In this document: positions 48,434 through 57,786 of the stretch, piece by piece
Position numbering within the stretch: the first letter of the stretch is position 1
How the letters are laid out: every line of letters begins with the position of its first letter
From: Tistrella mobilis
GTDB lineage: Bacteria > Pseudomonadota > Alphaproteobacteria > Tistrellales > Tistrellaceae
Assembly (NCBI RefSeq): GCF_039634785.1
Contig: NZ_JBBIAB010000021.1
Location: 24,445-88,444, forward strand
DNA length: 64,000 bases
Direction of reading: 5' to 3'
Notes under the pieces: model-generated
The model's input: the letters and a program-made list of their open reading frames with translations, nothing else
Databases searched by the model: none
Told to the model about the DNA's origin: nothing
Position numbers and translations under genes: made by a program

Positions 48434-49824
48434 GCGCCGGGTCCCCGATCCGGCACCGGCCAGGCCGGCAGCCCCATGCCTGGCCCTTTGCCGTCATCCT
48501 CACCGCTGTCATGGCCGTGACCACGCCGGCCGGTGCACAGACCCTGCGCGAAACCCTGGCCGCCGCCTATCTCGCCAATCCGGATCTGGCGGTCGGGCGG
48601 GCACGGCTCGACGTCGTCAACGAGCAGCGCCCGCAGGCGCTCGGCGGTTTCCTGCCCAGCCTGTCGGCCTCGGCCAGCCGCGACGTACAGGACCTGACCT
48701 ATGACGGCGTGGTCAACCGCACCAATCGCCAGGACCAGCAGGCGCTGACCCTGAACCAGCCGGTCTATAGCGGCGGCGCCGCCTCCGCCGGGCTCGACCG
48801 GGCCGAGAACACCATCAGGGCCGAGCGGGCCCGCCTCAGAACCACCGAGGGCGAGGTGCTGCTCGCCGCAGTCACCGCCCATGTGGATGTCGCGCGGGAC
48901 CTGGACGTCCTGAACCTGAACCGCCAGGCCCGTGACCTGCTGGTGCGACGGCTGGATCAGACCCGCGCCCTCCACGATCTGGGCGACGCCACGGCCGCGG
49001 ATCTTGCCCAGGCCCGTGCGCGCGTGGCCGATGCCGAGGCACGGGTGGTCGCCGCCGAAGCCGCTCTCGCCAAATCGCAGGCCACCTATCTTGCGGTGAC
49101 CGGCCAGGAGCCGACGGATCCGGCCCCGGCCCCCTTGCCCGCCCATCTGCCCGACACCCTGGGCGCCGCCCTGCTCCGTGCCAGGGAAGCCAATCCCCAG
49201 ATCGTGGCCGCCGGTTATGACACCGAGGCGGCGACGGACGGCATTGCGGTCAGCCGCGGCGCCCTGCTGCCCAAGGTCTCCGTCACCGGAAGCCTCAGCC
49301 GCAATCGCTCCAGCCTTGATGTCAACCCGCGGGAGACCGAAGCCGCAGCGGTCGGCCTGCAGCTGACGGTGCCGATCTACAGTGCCGGCATCGCCGAGAG
49401 CCGGCTGCGCGAGGCCCGCAAGACCGCCGCCGAAGCCCGCCTCTCCCGCATTGCCACCGAACGCAGCATCGTGGAGCGGACCGAGCGGGTCTGGCGCGAC
49501 ATGCTCGCGGCCCGTGCGGCCATCGTCGCGCGCGAAGCGCAGGTCGAGGCGGCAACCACCGCACTCGACGGCGTCGCGCGCGAGGTCGATCTGGGCCGGC
49601 GGCCGCTGATCGACCTGCTCGATGCCCAGCGCGACCTGCTCGATGCGAGCGAGGCGCTTGCCGGCGCGCGCCGCGACGTGGTCGTGGCCGCCTTCGGGGT
49701 TCTGGCGGCGACCGGCGGGCTGGAAGCGCGCGCACTCGCGCTCGATGTGCCGTATCATGATCCGACTGGCGATTATGAGGCGGTCAAATGGCGCGTGTTC
49801 GTAAACCCGGTCACCGGGGAATAG
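48430..49824 (+). CDS. TolC-family outer-membrane channel of the NHLP exporter
   Basis: This 464-residue outer-membrane efflux protein has a signal peptide (about 1-37, ending in AGAQT) and two repeats of the TolC outer-membrane-factor fold, each with long coiled-coil helices (for example TLRETLAAAYLANPDLAVGRARL and LGAALLRAREANPQIVAAGYD). Type I export systems use such a channel to cross the outer membrane. Coupling to the NHLP peptides by ATGA overlap and the HlyD/ABC genes nearby tie it to peptide export. The end overlaps the next gene by 37 bases. Confidence 0.92.
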   Translation: MSAGSPIRHRPGRQPHAWPFAVILTAVMAVTTPAGAQTLRETLAAAYLANPDLAVGRARLDVVNEQRPQALGGFLPSLSASASRDVQDLTYDGVVNRTNRQDQQALTLNQPVYSGGAASAGLDRAENTIRAERARLRTTEGEVLLAAVTAHVDVARDLDVLNLNRQARDLLVRRLDQTRALHDLGDATAADLAQARARVADAEARVVAAEAALAKSQATYLAVTGQEPTDPAPAPLPAHLPDTLGAALLRAREANPQIVAAGYDTEAATDGIAVSRGALLPKVSVTGSLSRNRSSLDVNPRETEAAAVGLQLTVPIYSAGIAESRLREARKTAAEARLSRIATERSIVERTERVWRDMLAARAAIVAREAQVEAATTALDGVAREVDLGRRPLIDLLDAQRDLLDASEALAGARRDVVVAAFGVLAATGGLEARALALDVPYHDPTGDYEAVKWRVFVNPVTGE

Positions 49825-50438
49825 AGACGGCATCGGCATGGCTTCTGGCGATGCTGATCTGCAATGCCCTGCCGCATATCGCCCGCGCCGAAGAGATCTA
49901 TGGCTCCACGCTCGATGCCCAGGCCCATGCGGCGCGCGCTGCCGCGGCCGAAGACGGGGTCGAAGTCTCACAGCTCGCCGAGGCCTTCTGTGCCGTCTAT
50001 CCGGACCTCCGCGGCGGCGGTCTGCCGTCGCCCGCAGCACGGCACGCCCTTGAACCTTTGATCACCCTCGGCCTGGATGGTGCGCTCACCGCCGCCCGGC
50101 ATCTTCACGATGCCGCCATCCGCCAAGCCCCCGGCGACAAACCGCCCTTCGCCGATGGCGATCTGTTCTCCAGCCTGTTCGAGGGCGCCACGAGCTGCCG
50201 TGTCGGCGCCGTGACCCTGGCGCGCAACACCGCCTCGGTCGAGCTGCGCTATGCCTACGAGGCCGGCACGCTGATGACCGGCTGGACCGATCGCCTGTCG
50301 ATCCTGCGCGGCGATGACGGCTGGCGGATCGATGACGTCGTCTATGACGGCCGCTGGGATTTCGCCAACACCGGCAGCCTGCGCGGCATGATCGAGAGTG
50401 CCGCTGCAGCCGAGGCCGGTCTGCCGACGGCGGATTGA
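49788..50438 (+). CDS. Periplasmic protein of the NHLP operon, unknown function
   Basis: This 216-residue exported protein has a signal peptide (SAWLLAMLICNALPHIARAEE, cleaved near residue 34) and a soluble domain with two cysteines (EAFCAVYPDL and ATSCRVGAV). The C-terminal part (LSILRGDDGWRIDDVVYDGRWDF) recalls small NTF2-like or DUF3828-type periplasmic domains; the match is only by eye. The start overlaps tolC by 37 bases, with GAGGCGG upstream. As the only gene of the operon without a transport role it could be an immunity, chaperone or processing factor; that is inference. Confidence 0.75.
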   Translation: MARVRKPGHRGIETASAWLLAMLICNALPHIARAEEIYGSTLDAQAHAARAAAAEDGVEVSQLAEAFCAVYPDLRGGGLPSPAARHALEPLITLGLDGALTAARHLHDAAIRQAPGDKPPFADGDLFSSLFEGATSCRVGAVTLARNTASVELRYAYEAGTLMTGWTDRLSILRGDDGWRIDDVVYDGRWDFANTGSLRGMIESAAAAEAGLPTAD

Positions 50439-50462
50439 CGGTCGTGTCCCCTGGCTGAGGGC

Positions 50463-53400
50463 CTACAGCAGCTGGCGCCGGGCCAGGGCCGCGAATTCGC
50501 CGTCCAGCGCCATCAGGCTGCGATAGTCGCCCTGCTCCACCAGCCGGCCCGATTTCATGACATAGATCTGATGGGCGTCCTGAATGGTCGACAGGCGATG
50601 CGCGACCACGATCCGGGTCATGTTCAGCTTCGAAATGCTGTCATTGACGATCGCCTGGGTGCGGTTGTCGAGCGCGCTGGTCGCCTCGTCCAGCACCAGG
50701 ATGCGTGGCCGGTGGACCAGGGCCCGGGCGATCATCAGCCGCTGGCGCTGCCCGCCCGAGAGTGTGCCGCCACCTTCCGACAGCACCGTGTGCATGCCCA
50801 TGGGCAGGGCCCGGATATCCTCGTCCAGGCCTGCAAGGCGCGCCGCCGCCCAGGCATCGTCCTGGGTCAGCGGCCAGGAGCCGACGATGTTGTCGAAAAT
50901 GCTGCCCGACATCAGCCGGCCGTTCTGCAGCACCACGCCGATCTGCCGGCGGAGTGCCGTCAGGTCCAGGCCGGCCTGATCCATGCCGTCGAAATAGACA
51001 CCGCCCGATTGCGGCAGCTCGAAACCGAGCAGCAGGCGCAGCAGGGTCGACTTGCCCGAGCCGCTTTCGCCGACGAAGGCGATATAGCCGCCCGATTCGA
51101 TCGTCAGCGACAGATCGTCCAGCACCGGCGGCGCATCGGGTGCGTAAGCGAAGGTGACGTGAGAGAACTCGATCCGGCCGGTGATCTCGCCCGGATGGGC
51201 CCGGTCGGGGGTGATCTCGGGCATCTCGGTCAGGATCGGCGTCACCCGTTCGTAAAGCGGGACGATGGCGAGCACGGTGCCGGCCGTCGCGACCAGAGAG
51301 GTCATCGCCATGGTCAGCTGGCCGAAAGCGGCAGTGAAGGCCATGAACGGGCCGATGCCGAATTCCGGCCGACCGTCGGGCCCGGTCAGCAGGGTCGCGA
51401 CCGAGAGATAGACCGCCAGCGTGCCCAGCACGGGGAAAAGCTGCGCCAGCGCCCCCTGGGCCGCCGCATTCAGCCGCACCCGATAGGTCAGCCGCTTGCG
51501 CACCGAAAACTCTTCGGCCCAGCGGGCGAAGGCGCGCGGTTCAGCAGCAGACACACGCAGCTTGGACAGCCCGGTCAGCAGCTGGAAGACCAGCCCCTCG
51601 ATCCGCCCGCCCAGGCTGAGCAGCGCCCGCTGATCGGGCAGCTGGATCCTGAGCAGAATGCCCGTCACCAGCACCTGGACCAGCAGTACGCCCAGTGCGA
51701 CCAGGGCGAGCTTCGCGCTGTACCAGAACAGCAGGGTCAGGCTGACCAGCGAAAACAGGGCATCCAGCCCCACCTGCAAGGCCGAGCCGGTCAGCAATTC
51801 ACGGATCGCCGAGACGCTGTTGGCACGATCGGCCAGATCGCCGCCGGTGAACCGGCGGAAGAAGGGTGCCGGCAGGGCAAGCAGCCGGTCCCAGACCGCC
51901 GATTGTACCGAGCTGTCCATGGTCGCCTGCAGCCGCAGCAGCGCAATGCCGCGCACCACGGCGAAGGTCAGGATGCCGACCGCACCCGCCAGCAGTGCCA
52001 GCACCACCCAGAGATGGGTCTGCAGATCGGCCCGCGGAATGACATTGGAAAACAGCGCCCCGCTGGCGATCGGGGTCAGCAGGCCGGTCAGCGCCGCCAG
52101 CAGCCCGCAGGCCATGATCGTGCGGACATCGCCTTTCAGGCCGTACAGGCCGAACCGCCAGACCTCTCCCACCGACATCGGCTTGGCCGGGAACGGCCGG
52201 TAGAGCATCCAGCCCTCGCCGCTCAGGCTGTCGACCTCGGCACGGGTGACCGGTCGGCCCGGCCCGTCCGGCCCGTCGGTCTCGGGATCGACCAGCCGCC
52301 AGCGGCCATCGGCAGCGGGCAGCAGGGCCACGGGTCGGCCGCGCTCCCCCGCCCCGGTCTCACCGATGAAGGCGACCAGGGGTGCGCCCGGACGGCGCCA
52401 CCAGTCGCCGGTCAGCGTCACCCGCCGACAGCGCAGCCTCAGGCTCTGGGCGATGTCGAGCACCCGTCTGCCGCGCGGCTTCGCGCCGCGCGAGGCCGGA
52501 TCGATCCCGGTCTCGCGGGCCACACGATCGACCGCGGCAATAAGCGGGCCGGCACCCTCGGCAAGGCCGGCCGTCTCCGTCTGCCCGTGGCGGTCGAGCA
52601 GGCGCCCGATGCGGCCGAGCGAGGTCTCGAACCGGCGCCGGCTGGCGTCCCGACGGGTTTCCAGCCGGCCGCCATCCTGCTCGGCCGCCTCGGCAAGCCG
52701 CCGGGCGGTGGCCGTCAGCACCATGTGGTGGAAAGCGTCCAGCGCCTCCCAGGCCATGTCGCGGAACAGCACCGTCGGCGTATAGGCCGGCGAGAGGATC
52801 GCATCCTCGGCCGTCTCGACCCAGAGATGGCGGGCGACCGGTATCGGCGGGTCATTGCGGCCGTATTCCAGCTCCGGCAGGCCCATCAGCCGCACCCGGC
52901 CGCTGTTGCACTGAACCCAGATCACGTCTTCGGGCTGCGGCCCCAGCACCCGACCGGCCGGCACCTCCTGGCCCGGCTCGGCTTCCAGAAGCTCGGCCGC
53001 GCGGGCACCGGCGCCTGGCACCGCAAGCCCGGCCATATGGCCGATCCAGCGGTCCAGCCAGTCGACCACGATCAGGTCGAAATCGCCCTCGGCAACGTCG
53101 GCGCGCTTCGCCTCGAAGAGTTCGGTACCCATCACGGCGACGGCGCGGAGTGCCAGATCGGCCCCCTCTTCCGCCGCGACCAGCGCCCCTGCCGACGGCA
53201 CCAGGCCGGGCGAGAACACCAGCTCGCCGGCCGGCACCCGGCCGACATGAATGCCGACGCCGATCACCTCGCCGTCACGCACCGGCACGGCATAAAGATC
53301 GACCGCACCTTCCAGCACCAGCCAGATGAGATCGGGCCGGTCGAGCAGGAAGGGATTGTGATAGCCGACCTGGCGCCGCACGCCGTCGATCTTGGCCAGC

Positions 53401-53474
53401 AGCTCGGCCTTGGCCTCGACGAGTTCCGGATCGATCGCCGGCAGACCGGCGCTGTCAGACGATGCCGCGGTCAT
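50463..53474 (-). CDS. NHLM-type ABC exporter subunit with long N-terminal extension
   Basis: This 1003-residue ABC protein is of the second NHLM type. Residues about 1-400 form an extension with a cupin/cyclic-nucleotide-like segment (LEGAVDLYAVPVRDGEVIGVGIHVGRV) and a region that looks like a peptidase-like domain without catalytic cysteine. About 440-740 are membrane helices, and the C-terminus is an ATPase (GESGSGKST about 805, LSGGQRQR, LVLDEATSALD). The ATG at 53474 overlaps the stop of the first ABC gene (ATGA). Together they likely form a heterodimer. The gene is convergent with the peptide operon, 24 bases away. Confidence 0.88.
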   Translation of the reverse strand: MTAASSDSAGLPAIDPELVEAKAELLAKIDGVRRQVGYHNPFLLDRPDLIWLVLEGAVDLYAVPVRDGEVIGVGIHVGRVPAGELVFSPGLVPSAGALVAAEEGADLALRAVAVMGTELFEAKRADVAEGDFDLIVVDWLDRWIGHMAGLAVPGAGARAAELLEAEPGQEVPAGRVLGPQPEDVIWVQCNSGRVRLMGLPELEYGRNDPPIPVARHLWVETAEDAILSPAYTPTVLFRDMAWEALDAFHHMVLTATARRLAEAAEQDGGRLETRRDASRRRFETSLGRIGRLLDRHGQTETAGLAEGAGPLIAAVDRVARETGIDPASRGAKPRGRRVLDIAQSLRLRCRRVTLTGDWWRRPGAPLVAFIGETGAGERGRPVALLPAADGRWRLVDPETDGPDGPGRPVTRAEVDSLSGEGWMLYRPFPAKPMSVGEVWRFGLYGLKGDVRTIMACGLLAALTGLLTPIASGALFSNVIPRADLQTHLWVVLALLAGAVGILTFAVVRGIALLRLQATMDSSVQSAVWDRLLALPAPFFRRFTGGDLADRANSVSAIRELLTGSALQVGLDALFSLVSLTLLFWYSAKLALVALGVLLVQVLVTGILLRIQLPDQRALLSLGGRIEGLVFQLLTGLSKLRVSAAEPRAFARWAEEFSVRKRLTYRVRLNAAAQGALAQLFPVLGTLAVYLSVATLLTGPDGRPEFGIGPFMAFTAAFGQLTMAMTSLVATAGTVLAIVPLYERVTPILTEMPEITPDRAHPGEITGRIEFSHVTFAYAPDAPPVLDDLSLTIESGGYIAFVGESGSGKSTLLRLLLGFELPQSGGVYFDGMDQAGLDLTALRRQIGVVLQNGRLMSGSIFDNIVGSWPLTQDDAWAAARLAGLDEDIRALPMGMHTVLSEGGGTLSGGQRQRLMIARALVHRPRILVLDEATSALDNRTQAIVNDSISKLNMTRIVVAHRLSTIQDAHQIYVMKSGRLVEQGDYRSLMALDGEFAALARRQLL

Positions 53475-55735
53475 CCGCGCCCCCTGGCCGCATCGGCCTG
53501 TTCGGACCGGATCAGCCGCGCATAGGGGCCGTCCTCGCGGATCATATCCTCGTGCCGGCCGCGCTGGGCGATACGCCCCCGTTCCAGCACGATGATCTCG
53601 TCGCAATCGCGGATGGTCGACAGCCGGTGGGCGACGATCAGGCAGGTGCAGCCGCGGTGGCGCAGGCGCTCGTCGATGATCTTCTCGATCTGGGTGTCGA
53701 GCGCACTGGTCGCCTCGTCCAGGATCAGCACCGCCGGGTCGCCGACCAGCGCACGGGCGATCTCCAGCCGCTGACGCTGGCCGCCGCTGAAATTCGCGCC
53801 GTTCTCGGCCACGGGTGAGTCGTAGCGGCCGGGCCGTGCCTCGATCAGGTCCAGCAGCGCCGCGTCCCGCAGCGCCCGGGTGACGGCGGCCTCGCTGATC
53901 GTATCGTCCCACATGGTGACGTTCTCGCGCACCGTGCCCTCGAACAGGAAAATGTCCTGGTCGACCGAGGCGATGGAGCCGGCGAAATAGGCATGGGGCA
54001 GGTCTTCGGCTGGGATGCCGTCGAACAGCACCCGCCCGCTCCACGGACGGTAAAGTCCGCAGACCACACGCGCCACGGTGGACTTGCCGCTGCCCGATCC
54101 ACCGACCAGCGCCACGCGCTGGCCCGGGCGGATGGTCAGGGAGAAGTCGTCGATCAGCGGCGCTTCGGCCTTGTTGTAGCCGAAGGTCAGATTCTCGATC
54201 CGCACCTCGCCGCGCAGACGCTGCGGCAGCCTGCGGCCCGAGGGCGCATCGATCCGCATCACCTTTTCGGTGGTATCGAGCGTGGGATCGACGTCATAGC
54301 GCAACACGTCGTCGATGCGCGCCACCTGGCCCTTGATCCCATGCAACTCGCCGCCGAACTGCATCAGCCCGGCAATCGGCGCCGAAAAGCTGGCGAGCAG
54401 GCTCTGCACCGCCACCAGGCCGCCGACCGTGATGGCGCCCGACATCACCTCCAGACCGCCGATGCCCAGGATCACGGCCGAGGTGAGTGCCGCCATGAAA
54501 GCCGGCACCGCATTGACCCACGAGGTGATGCGGCCCACCTGCTGCAGGGCGTTCAGATAGCGGGCATGGACACCCGCCCAGCGGGCGAAGAAATCGCTCT
54601 CGCCGCCGCTCGCCTTCAGGGTCTCCAGCAGCTGGATGCCGCTCATGGAGGTCGCCGCCAGGGCGCCCTGTTCGCGGGCAAGACGCCGGCCGCCATCTTC
54701 CCGCGCCCGCTGGGCCAGCTTCAGCACCACCGCATTGACCAGGGCGAGGCCGATGCCCACAGCCCCCAGCAGCGGCGAATAGCCGATCATGACCACGGCA
54801 TAGAAGACCATGGTGACCAGCCCGACCGCATTGGTCGCAAACTCGCCCGACAGCAGCTGGGCGATCCGGTCGCCGGATTCCACCCGCATCGCCACGTCGC
54901 CGTGGTAGCGCTGAAGGAAGAACTCCACCGGCAATCGGAAAACATGCCAGAGCAGCTTGGCCGAGCCCGAAATCGCCAGCTTCAGTTCCAGCCGGGCCAG
55001 ATAGCGCATCTGCGCCCAATCGAGCCCGGCCCGGATGATCGCGGTCAGCCCGATGCCGATCAGCAGCGGTTTCAGCCAGTCCTGCTCGTCGCCGATCAGC
55101 ACGCCGTCGACGAAAAGCTTGGAGAAGACCGGCAGCGCCAGCCCCGGCAGCACCAGCATCAGGGTCAGCATCAGCACCATGGCGAGTGCCGGGCCGCTGC
55201 CGCGCAGCCTCTCGGCAAAGGCCTTGAACAGCCCCGGCGGGCGACCGCCGCGCTTGAACTCCGGCGTCGGGCGGAAGGCCAGACACACGCCGGTGAAGCC
55301 CTGGTCGAATTCCTCCACCGTCATCGCCCGCGGCCCCATGGCCGGATCATTGATCCAGACCCGGTCGCGCTTCGCATCCACCCCTTCCAGAACCACGAAG
55401 TGGTTGAAGTTCCAGAACACGATCATCGGGAAGGGCAGGTTGACCACGCTGTCGGGCTCGCGCCGGTAGCCGCGGGCCTCGAAGCCGTAGCGGCGCGCGG
55501 CCCTGAGCAGATTGGCGGCCTTGGAGCCGTCGCGCGACACGCCGCATTCCCGGCGCAGCACCTCGAGCGGCAGCCAGAGCCCGTGATGGGCCATGATCAT
55601 GGCAAGCGAGGCGGCTCCGCATTCGGTCGCCTCCATCTGCAGGATGGTCGGCACACGGAAGCGACGCCCGCCCTGCGGCGCGTTGGGCTTGATCAGGCTT
55701 TCAGGAGCGGCGGGCGCCGCGGCAGGCGCGGTCAC
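53471..55735 (-). CDS. NHLM-type ABC exporter with C39 leader peptidase
   Basis: This 754-residue protein combines an N-terminal C39 cysteine peptidase (about 25-160), a membrane domain (about 190-470) and a C-terminal ATPase (VGGSGSGKST, FSGGQRQR, LILDEATSALD). The peptidase is intact: Cys39 in EATECGAASL, His112 in FNHFVVLEG and Asp130 in WINDPAMG. It should cut the NHLP leaders after double glycine while exporting the cores. A GTG at 55735, overlapping the hlyD stop as GTGA and preceded by AAGGAG, is the likely start; GTG 55747 is the alternative. Confidence 0.92.
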   Translation of the reverse strand: MTAPAAAPAAPESLIKPNAPQGGRRFRVPTILQMEATECGAASLAMIMAHHGLWLPLEVLRRECGVSRDGSKAANLLRAARRYGFEARGYRREPDSVVNLPFPMIVFWNFNHFVVLEGVDAKRDRVWINDPAMGPRAMTVEEFDQGFTGVCLAFRPTPEFKRGGRPPGLFKAFAERLRGSGPALAMVLMLTLMLVLPGLALPVFSKLFVDGVLIGDEQDWLKPLLIGIGLTAIIRAGLDWAQMRYLARLELKLAISGSAKLLWHVFRLPVEFFLQRYHGDVAMRVESGDRIAQLLSGEFATNAVGLVTMVFYAVVMIGYSPLLGAVGIGLALVNAVVLKLAQRAREDGGRRLAREQGALAATSMSGIQLLETLKASGGESDFFARWAGVHARYLNALQQVGRITSWVNAVPAFMAALTSAVILGIGGLEVMSGAITVGGLVAVQSLLASFSAPIAGLMQFGGELHGIKGQVARIDDVLRYDVDPTLDTTEKVMRIDAPSGRRLPQRLRGEVRIENLTFGYNKAEAPLIDDFSLTIRPGQRVALVGGSGSGKSTVARVVCGLYRPWSGRVLFDGIPAEDLPHAYFAGSIASVDQDIFLFEGTVRENVTMWDDTISEAAVTRALRDAALLDLIEARPGRYDSPVAENGANFSGGQRQRLEIARALVGDPAVLILDEATSALDTQIEKIIDERLRHRGCTCLIVAHRLSTIRDCDEIIVLERGRIAQRGRHEDMIREDGPYARLIRSEQADAARGRG

Positions 55736-56988
55736 AGCCCGGTCCACTCCTTGAGCAGCGGGATCACCATGTCGATCGGCCGCTCGGTCGCGGTCTCGAC
55801 CTCGACCGAGGCCAGCGTACCGGCCGAAAGCGCAAGATCGCTGCCCTTGGACGAGGTCCAGCGATAGCCCGAGGTGCTCGACGGATCACGATCAATGCGG
55901 ACCCGGGCCAGGAAGGGCGGGCCCGCCTGAACGAAACTCTCCACCAGCCCCGGATTGTCCACGATCGCCCGGATACCGTCGGAAGAGACCGGGAAATCCG
56001 ACACCGAGACCAGTTCGCCGGTCAGCGTGCCGAAGCTCTCGCGCGGCGCCGTCGATGGGCTGATCTGCACCGGCATGCCCGGCCGGATCGCCTTGCCGTC
56101 GGCCGGCGGCACGAACATCACCACTTCCAGCGTCTCGCCGCCGGTCTGCAGGGCCAGCACCGCCTGGCCGGCGCTCAGCTGGGCGCCGGGCAGCTGCTTG
56201 ATCTCGGTCACCCGCCCCGTCTCGGGTGCCGTCACCACCGCGCCGCGGGCGGCCCGGGCCTCCAGCTCGGCAACACGGCGCTCCGCCTCGGCGATCGCCT
56301 CGTCGGCCTCGCGGCGGCGGCGCTCGGCGGCGATCTCGGCCTCGATCTTCCGCGAACGGAGATCGGCGGTGCCGCTTTCCACCTCGGCCAGATCCTGGCG
56401 GGCCTGGGCGACCTCGTCCCGGGCCCGGGCGAGCGCATCACGCGTCACCACCTTCTGGGCCAGCAGGGCCTCCAGATCCGAAAGACGCCCCTGCTGATAG
56501 GACAACCGGCTGCGCGCGGCATTGAGACGGGTGTCCAGCGCCTCGCGCTGGGCGGCCAGGCTCGCCTCCCGCAGGCGCGCTTCATCGGCAAGATCCTGCT
56601 CCAGCCGGGTGCGGGCATCGCGGCGTTCCGCCACCACCGCCCGCAGATTTGCAAGTTGCAGGGAAAGGTCCGGGTTGGAGATCCGCGCCACCGGCTCACC
56701 GGCCGTAACCTCGTCTCCCAGCCCGACCAGAAGCTCGGACAGCGTCCCCGCCCCAAGCGCCGGGGCATCCAGAACCCGGCCGCCCTCGGCGATCAGCAAC
56801 CCCTGCCCGGCCTTGCGCACGGGGATCGCCCCCACCACCGACCAGACCACGACCCCGGCCATCGCCGCCGCCACGACAAGCGCCGCCGCCCAGCCCCGCG
56901 GGCTGGCGACGGTCAGTGTCTGATCAAGCTGTTCGGGGGAAGACAGACGGTCGAGGGCCGCCTTCCGGAAAATACCGCTGGCATTCAT
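55732..56988 (-). CDS. HlyD-family adaptor of the NHLM exporter
   Basis: This 418-residue periplasmic adaptor (membrane fusion protein) links the ABC exporter to the outer-membrane channel. It has one N-terminal membrane helix (about 33-54), a lipoyl-like half motif (VLDAPALGAGTLSELLVGLGDEVTAG), a long coiled coil rich in Arg, Glu and Ala (about 130-270), and a beta-barrel C-terminal part. The ATG at 56988 is the first plausible start after the upstream low-complexity frame. It begins the minus-strand operon hlyD-ABC1-ABC2, all with overlapping stop and start codons. Confidence 0.9.
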   Translation of the reverse strand: MNASGIFRKAALDRLSSPEQLDQTLTVASPRGWAAALVVAAAMAGVVVWSVVGAIPVRKAGQGLLIAEGGRVLDAPALGAGTLSELLVGLGDEVTAGEPVARISNPDLSLQLANLRAVVAERRDARTRLEQDLADEARLREASLAAQREALDTRLNAARSRLSYQQGRLSDLEALLAQKVVTRDALARARDEVAQARQDLAEVESGTADLRSRKIEAEIAAERRRREADEAIAEAERRVAELEARAARGAVVTAPETGRVTEIKQLPGAQLSAGQAVLALQTGGETLEVVMFVPPADGKAIRPGMPVQISPSTAPRESFGTLTGELVSVSDFPVSSDGIRAIVDNPGLVESFVQAGPPFLARVRIDRDPSSTSGYRWTSSKGSDLALSAGTLASVEVETATERPIDMVIPLLKEWTGL

Positions 56989-57114
56989 CGTCGGACCGAC
57001 ATCACCCCCGTACCCGCATCCCGCCCCAAAGCTAGCCGCCAGGGCCAATGCTGTCCATCGACCGCCGAACCTTCCCTGCCGACGGCAGCTCTGCAAGCGC
57101 TGACGTTGACCGGA

Positions 57115-57786
57115 TCAATCATTGTTGACGTCGCCACCCTCGAGCCCCGCGGTGAAGCCGCCAAGCCGTCCGCTCGGCTTCGGTCGGGGTTCCAGCGGCA
57201 GGGCCGGCTGTTCCTGATCGGCGGCATAATCGGCGATGCCGCGCCCCTGCCCCAGCAGGCCGGCGGCTTTCAATTCGTCCAGCCCCGGCAGGTCGGCCAG
57301 CGACGCCAGGTCGAAATGATCCAGAAAATGGGGCGTCGTTGCCCATTCGAGCGGCCGCCCCACCGCCTGCCGCCGGCCGCGGGGGCGCACGAAACCGGTT
57401 TCGATCAGCAGGTCCAGCGTCCCGCGCGCCAGGGCCACGCCGCGGATTTCCTCGATTTCGGCCCGGGTCACCGGCTGGTGATAGGCGATGATCGCCAGCA
57501 CCTCCAGCGCCGCCCGCCCCAGCCGGCGCGGCTCCACCACCCGCGCCTGCAGATGGGGGGCCAGATCGGGGGCGGTACGGAAGGCCCAGGCGTCGTCGCG
57601 GCGCACCAGCTCCACCCCGCGCCCGGCATAATCGGCGGCCAGACTGTCCAGCACGGCATCGATCGGGGCCCCCGCCGGCAGATACTCGGCCAGCCGGTCA
57701 CGGCCGAGCGGCTCGGCGCTGGCGAACAGCACCGCCTCGATCACGCGGCGCGCATGGGCGAAACGCTCCGTGTCGTCATCGCTCAT
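57115..57786 (-). CDS. scpB: Segregation and condensation protein B
   Basis: ScpB is the winged-helix partner of ScpA and SMC in chromosome condensation. The 223-residue protein contains FAHARRVIEAVLFASAEPL and the hallmark LEVLAIIAYHQPVTRAEIEEIRGV. A Pro/Gly-rich tail follows (about 180-223). The ATG at 57786 has GGAGG on the minus strand six bases upstream and overlaps scpA by 11 bases. It is the last gene of the dgt-argS-SPOR-nagZ-scpA-scpB run. Confidence 0.95.
   Translation of the reverse strand: MSDDDTERFAHARRVIEAVLFASAEPLGRDRLAEYLPAGAPIDAVLDSLAADYAGRGVELVRRDDAWAFRTAPDLAPHLQARVVEPRRLGRAALEVLAIIAYHQPVTRAEIEEIRGVALARGTLDLLIETGFVRPRGRRQAVGRPLEWATTPHFLDHFDLASLADLPGLDELKAAGLLGQGRGIADYAADQEQPALPLEPRPKPSGRLGGFTAGLEGGDVNND

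Noticed and set aside
50571..53525. A 984-codon open frame antisense to the second NHLM ABC gene
   Set aside because: Long antisense frames are expected in GC-rich DNA. This one is rich in Gln, His, Arg and Gly with no recognisable domain, while the minus-strand frame is a clear ABC protein.
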